Positions 1 to 5,195 of a stretch of DNA of 7,326 nucleotides are shown piece after piece; within the stretch, counting starts at the first letter, position 1; every line of letters starts with the position of its first letter. Source of the DNA: Verrucomicrobiota bacterium (GTDB lineage: Bacteria; Verrucomicrobiota; Verrucomicrobiia; Limisphaerales; AV2); contig QHPW01000073.1 of NCBI GenBank assembly GCA_003219675.1, forward strand, positions 12,838-20,163, read 5' to 3'. The translations under genes were made by a program, and so were the position numbers. The notes beneath the pieces are model-generated. The model did no database searches. It saw only the letters and a program-made list of their open reading frames with translations, and was not told where the DNA came from.

Positions 1-478
1 GGTCGCGGACGGCTTTGAATTCGCGTTCCATCTCCTCGACGATTCTCAGGGCGCCCAGGGTTTTGGTCTGGGCCAACTGGCCGAGATTCATCGCCAGGTA
101 ATAATGGCCGGGGGCGGACTTCGGATCGCGCGCAATGATCTGGCGGCAGGCCGCGATGCCTTCATTCGCAATCGACTCACGCCGGCCATCGTTTTTCGCG
201 AAATCCGCCCAGTCGAAGCACGCGCGGCCGAATCGCCAGCTCGCTTCAGTTTCGTTGGTGTTGTTCTGAAATGTTTGTCGCGCTTCCCGATAATTCTGCT
301 CCGCCCGTTTGGCGAAGGTTACAGTGTCCTCGCCGAAGCAAAACCAGACCGCTGCAAACAATCCGCCGAGAATCAGGCGCCAACAACCCCATTGCGCTAT
401 CGGTTCGAACTCTTCTTTGCGGGGGTGTATTCGCCGGCAGCGGTGTCCGTTCCCCTCAGAATTAGTTGTTGCCATCAT
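1..478 (-). CDS. Membrane-anchored TPR-like protein, N-terminal part (runs off left edge)
   Basis: The minus strand is open from an ATG at 478 to the window edge (159 codons seen). A second ATG follows directly (475), and an in-frame TAA lies about 19 bases upstream of the first, with no other usual start between, so the start is well bounded. Residues 1-29 are polar and basic. Residues 30-48 (QWGCWRLILGGLFAAVWFCF region) form one hydrophobic segment, probably a membrane anchor or uncleaved signal. From about 52 on the chain is helical. Residues 105-135 (EGIAACRQIIARDP, then APGHYYLAMNLGQLA) have the alternating small/large pattern of a tetratricopeptide repeat with the usual proline near the helix end. 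Such proteins scaffold other proteins; no partner can be named. It is divergent from the lipoprotein-hpnH unit and may share its control region. The gene identity is from motif reading only. Confidence 0.72.
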   Translation of the reverse strand, partial: MMATTNSEGNGHRCRRIHPRKEEFEPIAQWGCWRLILGGLFAAVWFCFGEDTVTFAKRAEQNYREARQTFQNNTNETEASWRFGRACFDWADFAKNDGRRESIANEGIAACRQIIARDPKSAPGHYYLAMNLGQLAQTKTLGALRIVEEMEREFKAVRD

Positions 479-503
479 GTTGACCCGATTTATACTCGCC
501 AGG
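469..503 (+). promoter_or_regulatory. Candidate sigma-70 promoter for the lipoprotein-hpnH unit, leaderless
   Basis: TTGCCA (469-474) and TATACT (491-496) are separated by 16 bases; each matches the sigma-70 consensus at five of six positions. A transcript would start near 502-504, which is the GTG start codon at 503, so the message would be leaderless. This fits the absence of a Shine-Dalgarno sequence. The -35 box overlaps the first codons of the divergent TPR gene. On the other strand TATAAA (494-489) could be a -10 box for the TPR gene, but I see no good -35 box for it. This is sequence-pattern inference only. Confidence 0.42.
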
Positions 504-715
504 TGAGATTAAATTGGAAATTCCTGCGGTTGGCAATCCTTCCGGTTTTCGCCCTGCTGCTGGGCACGGGTTGCAGTGGGATCAATGCGTCCGGCAGCGT
601 CTCGCCGGCCACGTTTTTCCTCCCCGGCCTGGGACAGGCCCGGCCGGATGCTCATCGGCCCGAAATTCCTCCTCCCGCTTCCGAGACCAATCCTCTGTTG
701 GCCCGATCTCATTAA
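503..715 (+). CDS. Small lipoprotein (70 aa) upstream of hpnH
   Basis: GTG start at 503, TAA at 713-715. Residues 1-9 carry K6 and R9, residues 10-20 are hydrophobic (LAILPVFALLL), and C24 sits in LLGTGC-S, a lipobox-like site whose -3 residue is Gly where Leu is usual. After cleavage only 47 residues would remain: a Ser/Ala stretch, SPATFFLPGL (34-43), then a Pro-rich tail. It is probably a lipid-anchored envelope peptide with no enzymatic domain. hpnH starts only 6 bases after its stop, so the two genes are very likely cotranscribed, which suggests a role connected with hopanoids or the envelope (inference). The same frame is open further upstream, but that part lies antisense to the TPR gene and lacks a signal-like start. 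I recognise no named family; similar SPASFFLPGL peptides may occur in other Verrucomicrobiota, but that is from memory. Confidence 0.62.
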   Translation: MRLNWKFLRLAILPVFALLLGTGCSGINASGSVSPATFFLPGLGQARPDAHRPEIPPPASETNPLLARSH

Positions 716-721
716 AATCCT

Positions 722-1922
722 ATGCGATTCCCCCTCGCGCTGTCGGCGAAAATCGCCGGCCACATCATCAAACATAAACTGCGCAAAACCCCGAAGTTCG
801 CGATGGTTTTGCAACTCGAACCGTTGCACACCTGTAATTCGCGAATACTCCACCTCGCTTAAGGACATGGTGCCGCTGGAAAAATGCCTCCAGGCGGCGA
901 CGGAGTGCGATGCACCTATGGTTAGCATTTGCGGCGGCGAACCCCTGATCTATCCGAAGATCGAAGAATTGGTCAACGGCATCCTCGCGCAGGGCCGGAT
1001 CGTTTATGTCTGCACGAACGGGATGTTCATGCGGAAAAAGATGAAGGATTACCTCGCGGCCATCTATTCGCCCGAAGTTGAGCCGAAGCTGAAACAGTTG
1101 CTCGACGAAGAATTGATTTCCGACCAGGACGCCGAAACGATTCGCAAATCGGACCAAACCGCCCGCAAGAAAACCGTCATCCGCCCGACGAAGTGGATGT
1201 ATTGGAACGTCCACGTGGACGGACTCGAATTTACCCACGATCTCATTGTCGAGCGCGAAGGCGTATTCAAGGAATGCGTCGCCGCGATCAGGATGGCGAA
1301 GATTGTCGGCTACCAGACCGCGACCAACACCACGGTCTATAAGGAAACCGACGCACAGGAAATCGAAGATATGTTCAGGTTTCTCTCGTCGTTGGAGGTG
1401 GACGCCCACACGATCTCGCCGGGTTATGAATATGACGCGGCGAAAAAGGACATGGTCAAGCGCCTGGGCAAGCAGCCGGAGGATTTCTTCCTGACACGAA
1501 AAATGACGCGGGAAAAATTCAAAGACATGGAGCAATGGGCCGACCGTTTCACCATCATCGGCACCCGGGTTTACCAGGAATTTTTGGCGGGCAGGCGCGA
1601 GCTGACCTGCACCGCCTGGGCTATCCCCACCTACAACATCAAGGGCTGGAAAGCGCCCTGTTACCTGATGACCGACGGCCATTACAACGGTTACCAGGAA
1701 ATGTTGCGCCAGGTGAAATGGGAAAAATACGGAGTCGTGAACGGCGTCGCCCGCGACCCGCGCTGCGAGAACTGCATGGTCCATTGCGGCTACGAACAGA
1801 GCGGCGCGCTGGGAAAGAATTATCAACGCGGCGATAATTGGAAGAACATCAAATTCAATTTCGGCGCGAAGCCGAAGCCGTATTACGCCGGGGTCATCTG
1901 GCCCCGGCCAGGGCCGCTTTGA
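722..1922 (+). pseudogene. hpnH: Adenosylhopene synthase HpnH (radical SAM), frameshifted at its FeS cysteine motif
   Basis: HpnH joins the 5'-deoxyadenosyl group of SAM to diploptene to give adenosylhopane, the first step of hopanoid side-chain synthesis. The ATG at 722 gives 46 codons (MRFPLALSAK...MVLQLEPLHTCN) ending at TAA 860-862. From about 837 the homology continues in another frame (IREYSTSLKDMVPLEKCL) to TGA at 1922. That second part has the SAM-binding VSICGGEPL, CTNGMF, the HVDG strand, SPGYEY, a CTAWAIPTY segment, APCYLM and the Cys-rich C-terminal CENCMVHCGYE, all HpnH hallmarks. The frames meet at TGTAATTCGC (833-842). A normal CNxxCxxCGxI motif needs 26 more bases there; adding 26 restores a 408-residue frame. 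Only the first Cys (C38) remains. A segment of about 45 residues between CTNGMF and HVDG seems longer than in proteobacterial HpnH. Family is sure; whether the lesion is biological is not. Confidence 0.88.
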
Positions 1923-2122
1923 AAACCGCGGGCCTTAACCGCGAGGGCGCTGATACGGAATTCTACGTCCAGCAGATGAAATCCTCGGCGACTACAGGAG
2001 CGAACGACGGCTCAAACCACGGTGCTCACTCCCGCGGCTGTGGCAGCGGCGATACGTCGCAGCGGGATGAATTGTTGGCGCAGGTCCGTGAGGTGAAGAA
2101 TATCGAAGCGAAGCTGGAATAA
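1919..2122 (+). CDS. Possible small hydrophilic protein between hpnH and hpnJ
   Basis: A TTG at 1919 overlaps the hpnH stop as TTGA and opens 67 codons to TAA at 2120-2122; an internal ATG at 1976 would give 48. The product is hydrophilic, with a Gly/Ser/His-rich middle and a charged helical end (DELLAQVREVKN). Codon third positions are moderately GC-rich, as in neighbouring genes. I recognise no family. It could be a small coupled gene, an old C-terminal extension of hpnH cut off by another frameshift (the frame is also open back into hpnH), or simply untranslated spacer. The following 40 bases up to hpnJ show nothing. Confidence 0.3.
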   Translation: MKTAGLNREGADTEFYVQQMKSSATTGANDGSNHGAHSRGCGSGDTSQRDELLAQVREVKNIEAKLE

Positions 2123-2162
2123 GCGGCTTCACCTGAAACCGACCTCAGATCACCCATCACTC

Positions 2163-3614
2163 ATGAGCAGAACGCTTTTCCTCAGTCCGCCTTCCTTCGA
2201 CGGTTTCGATGGCGGCGCCGGCTCCCGTTACCAGGCGCGGCGCGAAGTCACTTCGTTCTGGTATCCCACCTGGCTCGCGCAACCCGCTGCGCTCGTCCCG
2301 GACGCGAAGCTGCTCGATTGTCCGCCGCACAATATCGACATCAAGCGGTGCCTGGACGAAGCGAAAGGCTACGACCACGTCATCATTCACACCAGCACGC
2401 CGTCGCTGAAGAACGACAGCAAAGTTGCCGAGGCCATCAAGCAAAGCCGTCCCGATACAAAGATCGGTTTTGTTGGCGCGCACGCGGCGGTTCTTCCCAC
2501 CGAGACACTCAAAGCTTCGCCCGCGATTGATTGGGTTGGTCGCAAGGAATTTGATTTCACCTGCAAGGAAGTCGCCGAAGGCCGTCCGCTCGAATCCGTC
2601 GCCGGCCTCTCCTTCCGGAACAAGGACGGCAAAATCGTTCACAACCCCGAGCGCGAGATGATCCAGAACATGGACGTGCTCCCGTGGGTGGCGGACGTGT
2701 ACAAGCGCGATCTGAAGATCGAGAACTACTTCATCGGTTACCTGCTCCATCCTTACGTCAGCATGTACACCGGCCGCGGTTGCCCGGCGCAATGCACCTT
2801 CTGCCTCTGGCCGCAGACCATCGGCGGACACAAATACCGAGTCCGCAGCGCGCAGAACGTCGCCGACGAAATGGCCTACATGAAGAAACTCTTCCCGCAG
2901 GTGAAAGAATTCTTCTTCGACGACGACACCTTTACCGCGAACCTCCCGCGCGCCCGCGAAATTGCGAAGAAACTCGGCCCGCTCGGCCTGACCTGGAGTT
3001 GCAACAGCCGCGCGAACCTCGAATACGACACCATCAAGAGTTTCAAGGATAATGGCCTGCGCCTGTTCCTCGTCGGTTACGAATCCGGCAACGAAGACAT
3101 CCTCACCCGCATCAAGAAAGGCGTGACCATGGATGAGATGCGCCGCTTCACCAAATCCTGTCATCAGGCCGGCGTTGTCATCCACGGCACGTTCATTCTC
3201 GGTCTTCCAATTGAAACGCAGCAATCCATCGAGAACACGATTAATTTCGCCAAAGAACTGGACGTCTTCAGCATTCAAGTCAGCCTGGCCGCGCCCTATC
3301 CCGGCACCGAACTTTTCGAGATGGCCCGCCAGAACGGTTGGTTCGTCAAGAAGGACAAAACCGACCTCGTGGAAGGCGACGGCTTCCAGCAAAGCGCCCT
3401 CGAATATCCCGGGCTGAGCAAGGAAGAAATCTTCGAAAGCGTCGAGCGATTTTATCACCGCTATTACCTGCGCCCGAAACCGATCCTCCGCATCATCAAG
3501 ACGATGCTGGAGGACAAGGATGTTTGTGTGCGGCGGTTGCGCGAAGGCTACGAATTCTTCAAGAGCATGGCCCAGCGGCGGAGTGATCTGGCGGCGGCGA
3601 AAGCGGCGGCGTAG
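2163..3614 (+). CDS. hpnJ: Hopanoid radical SAM enzyme HpnJ (B12-binding type)
   Basis: Full-length 483-residue protein, ATG at 2163 to TAG at 3612-3614. It opens with MSRTLFLSPPSFDGFDGGAGS and WYPTWLAQPAALVP, the HpnJ signature. Residues 1-145 form a cobalamin-binding-like Rossmann domain (IIHTSTPS, IGFVGAHAAV) without the DxHxxG motif. The radical SAM core has CxxxCxxC at C207, C211 and C214 (RGCPAQCTFCLWPQ), then FFFDDDTFT, LVGYESGNEDIL, HGTFILGLP and SLAAPYPGTELF, and the family tail EEIFESVERFYHRYYLRP. In Burkholderia, HpnI, HpnK and HpnJ convert bacteriohopanetetrol into its cyclitol ether, HpnJ acting last on the glucosamine form. It follows hpnH in the same direction with a 240-base gap, so it is probably part of the same unit. 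No clear ribosome site precedes the start (CATCACTC-ATG), as for its neighbours. The extreme C-terminus (AAAKAAA) is low-complexity. Confidence 0.95.
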   Translation: MSRTLFLSPPSFDGFDGGAGSRYQARREVTSFWYPTWLAQPAALVPDAKLLDCPPHNIDIKRCLDEAKGYDHVIIHTSTPSLKNDSKVAEAIKQSRPDTKIGFVGAHAAVLPTETLKASPAIDWVGRKEFDFTCKEVAEGRPLESVAGLSFRNKDGKIVHNPEREMIQNMDVLPWVADVYKRDLKIENYFIGYLLHPYVSMYTGRGCPAQCTFCLWPQTIGGHKYRVRSAQNVADEMAYMKKLFPQVKEFFFDDDTFTANLPRAREIAKKLGPLGLTWSCNSRANLEYDTIKSFKDNGLRLFLVGYESGNEDILTRIKKGVTMDEMRRFTKSCHQAGVVIHGTFILGLPIETQQSIENTINFAKELDVFSIQVSLAAPYPGTELFEMARQNGWFVKKDKTDLVEGDGFQQSALEYPGLSKEEIFESVERFYHRYYLRPKPILRIIKTMLEDKDVCVRRLREGYEFFKSMAQRRSDLAAAKAAA

Positions 3615-3620
3615 GGTAGC

Positions 3621-3660
3621 ACAGGCGACCCGCCTGTCGTGTCCGGCGCCTCGCCGGACA
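3621..3660 (+). repeat. Double-hairpin palindromic element just after hpnJ
   Basis: Two perfect hairpins in tandem, starting 7 bases after the hpnJ stop: ACAGGCG/CGCCTGT (3621-3627 with 3631-3637, loop ACC) and TGTCCGGCG/CGCCGGACA (3640-3648 with 3652-3660, loop CCT). The lead-in GGTAGCAC (3615-3622) recurs inverted at 5091-5098, so this is a copy of a dispersed REP-like element. It may also protect or end the hpnJ transcript. The run CATTTT that follows is too short for a classical rho-independent U-tract. Confidence 0.7.
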
Positions 3661-3670
3661 CATTTTCTGC

Positions 3671-3842
3671 TTAACCACGGACGAACACCGATGGACACGG
3701 ATTCATTTGCCGCAGCACAACGCACAGAGCTCAAAACGTAGGACATCCCGTCCCGCCTGTCTGGGTTCAATTCGAAACCACGAACCACGCCAAACACGCG
3801 AAATTTTTTCAACCGCTGATGGACGCTGATAAGCGCTGATTC
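3671..3842 (+). repeat. Cluster of degenerate CCACGGATGAACACGGAT-type repeats
   Basis: Three related short-period units lie in plus orientation: 3671-3703 (TTAACCACGGACGAACACCG followed by ATGGACACGGATT), 3778-3804 (CCACGAACCACGCCAAACAC...), and 3811-3842 (AACCGCTGATGGACGCTGAT followed by AAGCGCTGATT). Each is built from 10-11-base subunits of the form xCACGGATGxA. Between them (3704-3777) I see no gene, only a short GGACATCCCGTCCCGCCTGTC stretch that partly resembles the palindrome at 7053-7101. No coding sense. Confidence 0.7.
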
Positions 3843-3883
3843 AATCCGTAATGCACGAAGTGGACGCGGCCGGAATGGCTGAA

Positions 3884-3980
3884 AGCCCGACAGATGATAG
3901 CCCAGGGCAAAGCGAGTCCGCGAGCGACGCCCCGGGTTGACCGTCCACAACTTTTCCAAGCCCTGAAAGGGCGGCAGAAA
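3884..3980 (+). repeat. Palindromic AGCCCAGGGC element, copy A
   Basis: The core 3899-3937 (AGCCCAGGGCAAAGCGAGTC ... CGCCCCGGGT) can fold by CCCAGGGC against GCCCCGGG with one mismatch. It is followed by a second hairpin, GCCCT-GAA-AGGGC (3960-3972), and ends in GGCGGCAGAA. The same order is found inverted at 4471-4577 (copy B) and 4674-4754 (copy C). The 39-base core matches copy C at 38 positions. It abuts the 3' end of the decayed gene at 3983. Confidence 0.75.
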
Positions 3981-3982
3981 AC

Positions 3983-4466
3983 TTACGCCTCTTTCAGCGG
4001 TTTTGTGCCGAGGATGACGGATTCCACTTCGGCGGCGACGGCCTGGCCCAACTGCGCGGCGGCGGCGCGTTCGCGCGCCATCTCCGCCCGCGCCGGTGAG
4101 CGCCTGCTGATTGAAGTTGACGCTCCACCGACCGAACTCAGCCCACGGCGCAGCGAAAATTTTTGGCGGTGTCTTACGTTCGACAATCTTGAAGCCGACG
4201 GCAGCGTAGCAATCGTGGTCAATTCGAGCCCTGACTTTCTCAACACGCTCGGTTGCGGCCGCGATTTGCGCCTGCGCCGAGACTCTGGCTTTTCCCGTTC
4301 TCGCCTGAAGGAGACTTGAGCCTCCTCACGTCGGCTGCTACGGGGGCTTGGGCGGCCTCAAGCGCGTCGTTCAGCCGCTTCGTTTCGCGAGCGATTTCGT
4401 CGGCGTATTTCACTTCAATCTCGAAGCGAACCTCGGCTTGGAGACCGAGACGGCGAATCGTTGGCT
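3983..4466 (-). pseudogene. Decayed minus-strand gene in three frames, family unknown
   Basis: Three stretches read sensibly on the minus strand, each in a different frame. About 4466-4335 gives LGLQAEVRFEIEVKYADE and a charged helix ending LNDALEAAQAP. About 4330-4105 gives AQAQIAAATERVEKVRARID, then CYAAVGFKIVERKTPPK and WAEFGRWSVNFNQQ. About 4105-3983 gives RAEMARERAAAAQLGQAVAA and ends LGTKPLKEA at TAA 3985-3983. The smooth joining order and protein-like composition point to one former gene with at least two frameshifts and no intact start; its upstream end stops where palindrome copy B begins. The helical, Ala/Glu-rich sections suggest coiled coil. I cannot name the family. Plus-strand open frames across it look like shadows. 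Confidence 0.5.
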
Positions 4467-4470
4467 AGAC

Positions 4471-4577
4471 TTCTGCCGCCCTTACAGGGCTTAAAAATTT
4501 TTGAAACGATTTACCCAGGGCGCCGCTCGGTGCTTACGCACGGCCACCACTCGGTTCGCCCTGGGCTGTCTTTCGGG
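4471..4577 (-). repeat. Palindromic AGCCCAGGGC element, copy B (inverted)
   Basis: Starts TTCTGCCGCCC with the hairpin GCCCT-TAC-AGGGC (4478-4490), then an AT-rich link, then perfect 9-base arms CCCAGGGCG (4514-4522) and CGCCCTGGG (4557-4565) around a 34-base loop, ending TTTCGGG. Read on the minus strand, this is the same order of parts as copy A. The loop differs from copies A and C. The stems are kept despite base changes. Confidence 0.72.
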
Positions 4578-4586
4578 CCTTCTGCC

Positions 4587-4613
4587 TTTTGAATCCGTGT
4601 CCATCGTGGCATC
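4587..4613 (-). repeat. Degenerate CCACGGAT-type unit
   Basis: TTTTGAATCCGTGTCCATCG and following bases are the reverse complement of the 3671-3703 kind of unit. It follows copy B as the equivalent unit at 4765-4802 follows copy C, so the palindrome and this repeat seem to travel or accumulate together. The next 60 bases (4614-4673) show nothing. Confidence 0.5.
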
Positions 4614-4673
4614 TCTGCGGGCGAGGGTAGGAAAAAGCACACTGGGAAGCACGAAGTTTTCTGTGATTGAAGA

Positions 4674-4754
4674 TTCTGCCGCCCCTTTTTTTGAAACGAC
4701 TTACCCGGGGCGTCGCTCGCAGACTCGCTTTGCCCTGGGCTGACATCTTTCGGG
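4674..4754 (-). repeat. Palindromic AGCCCAGGGC element, copy C (inverted)
   Basis: Same parts as copy B, but the GCCCT/AGGGC hairpin at the TTCTGCCGCC end is reduced to a T-run. The core 4703-4741 is the reverse complement of 3899-3937 in copy A with a single mismatch, while B is more diverged. A and C thus form near-identical inverted repeats about 800 bases apart around the decayed gene. Confidence 0.75.
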
Positions 4755-4764
4755 ACTTCAACCC

Positions 4765-4802
4765 TTTTGAATCTGTGCTCATCCGCGTTCATCCGTGGTT
4801 AA
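4765..4802 (-). repeat. CCACGGATGAACGCGGATGA-type unit
   Basis: TTTTGAATCTGTGCTCATCC through CGTGGTTAA is a clean copy, in minus orientation, of the short-period repeat also seen at 3671-3703, 5099-5128 and 5173-5195. Confidence 0.65.
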
Positions 4803-4832
4803 TGTTTTTGTGTCCTTTTACGGCAAATTGCG

Positions 4833-4860
4833 TTCGCGTATTCGGCGTGGTTCGCGGTTG
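4833..4860 (-). repeat. Copy of the CCACGAACCACGCC unit
   Basis: TTCGCGTATTCGGCGTGGTT and CGCGGTT form the reverse complement of the 3778-3804 unit (ACGAACCACGCCAAACACGCG) with a few mismatches, again in minus orientation. Confidence 0.6.
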
Positions 4861-4898
4861 ATTTTCTGCCACTCTTCCGGGCTTGAATGGTTTTGACG

Positions 4899-4960
4899 GA
4901 ACGATCACCCAAGGTGGCTTCCGCCTCGCGATCCTACCCTGGAGTATTCTCTGTCAGCCT
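4899..4960 (-). repeat. Weak, degenerate copy D of the AGCCCAGGGC element
   Basis: ATCACCCAAGGTGGC ... CCTACCCTGG ... GTCAGCCTTGCA follows the order of copies B and C loosely (ACCC-AGG arm, GC-rich loop, CCCTGG arm), preceded by TCTGCC at 4864-4869. The similarity is low and this may be chance. Confidence 0.3.
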
Positions 4961-4971
4961 TGCACCCATTC

Positions 4972-5000
4972 AATTGGTGTGAATTCGTGAAATTAGTGTC
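4972..5000 (-). repeat. CACGAATT-type short-period unit
   Basis: AATTGGTGTGAATTCGTGAA and ATTAGTGTC read on the minus strand as GACACTAATTTCACGAATTC and so on, a separate AT-richer member of the same 10-base-period repeat style. No coding sense. Confidence 0.5.
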
Positions 5001-5056
5001 TCCTTTAGCACCTATCGGCGCCTCCTGGCGGCAGTTCAGCTTGTTGATTGCATTCG

Positions 5057-5098
5057 GCGGGTCGACAAACCTGACCCGCGAGTCGCCGGTGCTACCCC
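5057..5098 (-). repeat. Inverted copy of the GGTAGCAC hairpin element
   Basis: On the minus strand this reads GGGTAGCACCGGCGACTCGC, then GGGTC and the rest of a hairpin: GCGGGTC (5057-5063) pairs with GACCCGC (5073-5079) around a 9-base loop. It matches the lead-in and layout of the element after hpnJ (3615-3660) but points the other way, downstream of the minus-strand hydrolase gene. Confidence 0.6.
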
Positions 5099-5195
5099 AT
5101 CCGCGTCCATCCGCGTTCATCTGCGGTTCACGTTTTGTGTTCTTTGCGCTCTGTTGCGGCGATAAAACCGGGTTCATCTGTGTCCATCTGTGGTT
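5099..5195 (-). repeat. Short-period repeats reaching into the hydrolase stop codon
   Basis: Three units in minus orientation: 5099-5128 (ATCCGCGTCCATCCGCGTTC...), 5133-5159 (TTTTGTGTTCTTTGCGCTCT...) and 5173-5195 (TTCATCTGTGTCCATCTGTG and GTT). The last one lies inside the 3' end of the neighbouring gene and supplies its final codons and stop. Confidence 0.65.

Noticed and set aside
480..496. TTGACC (480-485) with TATACT (491-496) as a promoter
   Set aside because: The spacing is only 5 bases; the TTGCCA box at 469-474 with 16-base spacing is far better.
576..836. Long N-terminal extension of hpnH in the frame of its main part
   Set aside because: It overlaps the lipoprotein and the true HpnH N-terminus in another frame, and its sequence is Arg/Pro-rich shadow; it exists only because of the frameshift at about 837.
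768..1826. 352-codon minus-strand open frame opposite hpnH
   Set aside because: Antisense to unmistakable HpnH sequence and without recognisable motifs of its own.
2157..3959. 600-codon minus-strand open frame opposite hpnJ
   Set aside because: It runs antisense over the whole of hpnJ, which has clear family motifs, and extends into repeats; composition looks like a GC-rich shadow frame.
3894..4468. Plus-strand open frames across 3894-4319 and 4253-4468
   Set aside because: They begin in palindrome copy A or lie opposite the minus-strand relic, with shadow-like composition and no motifs.
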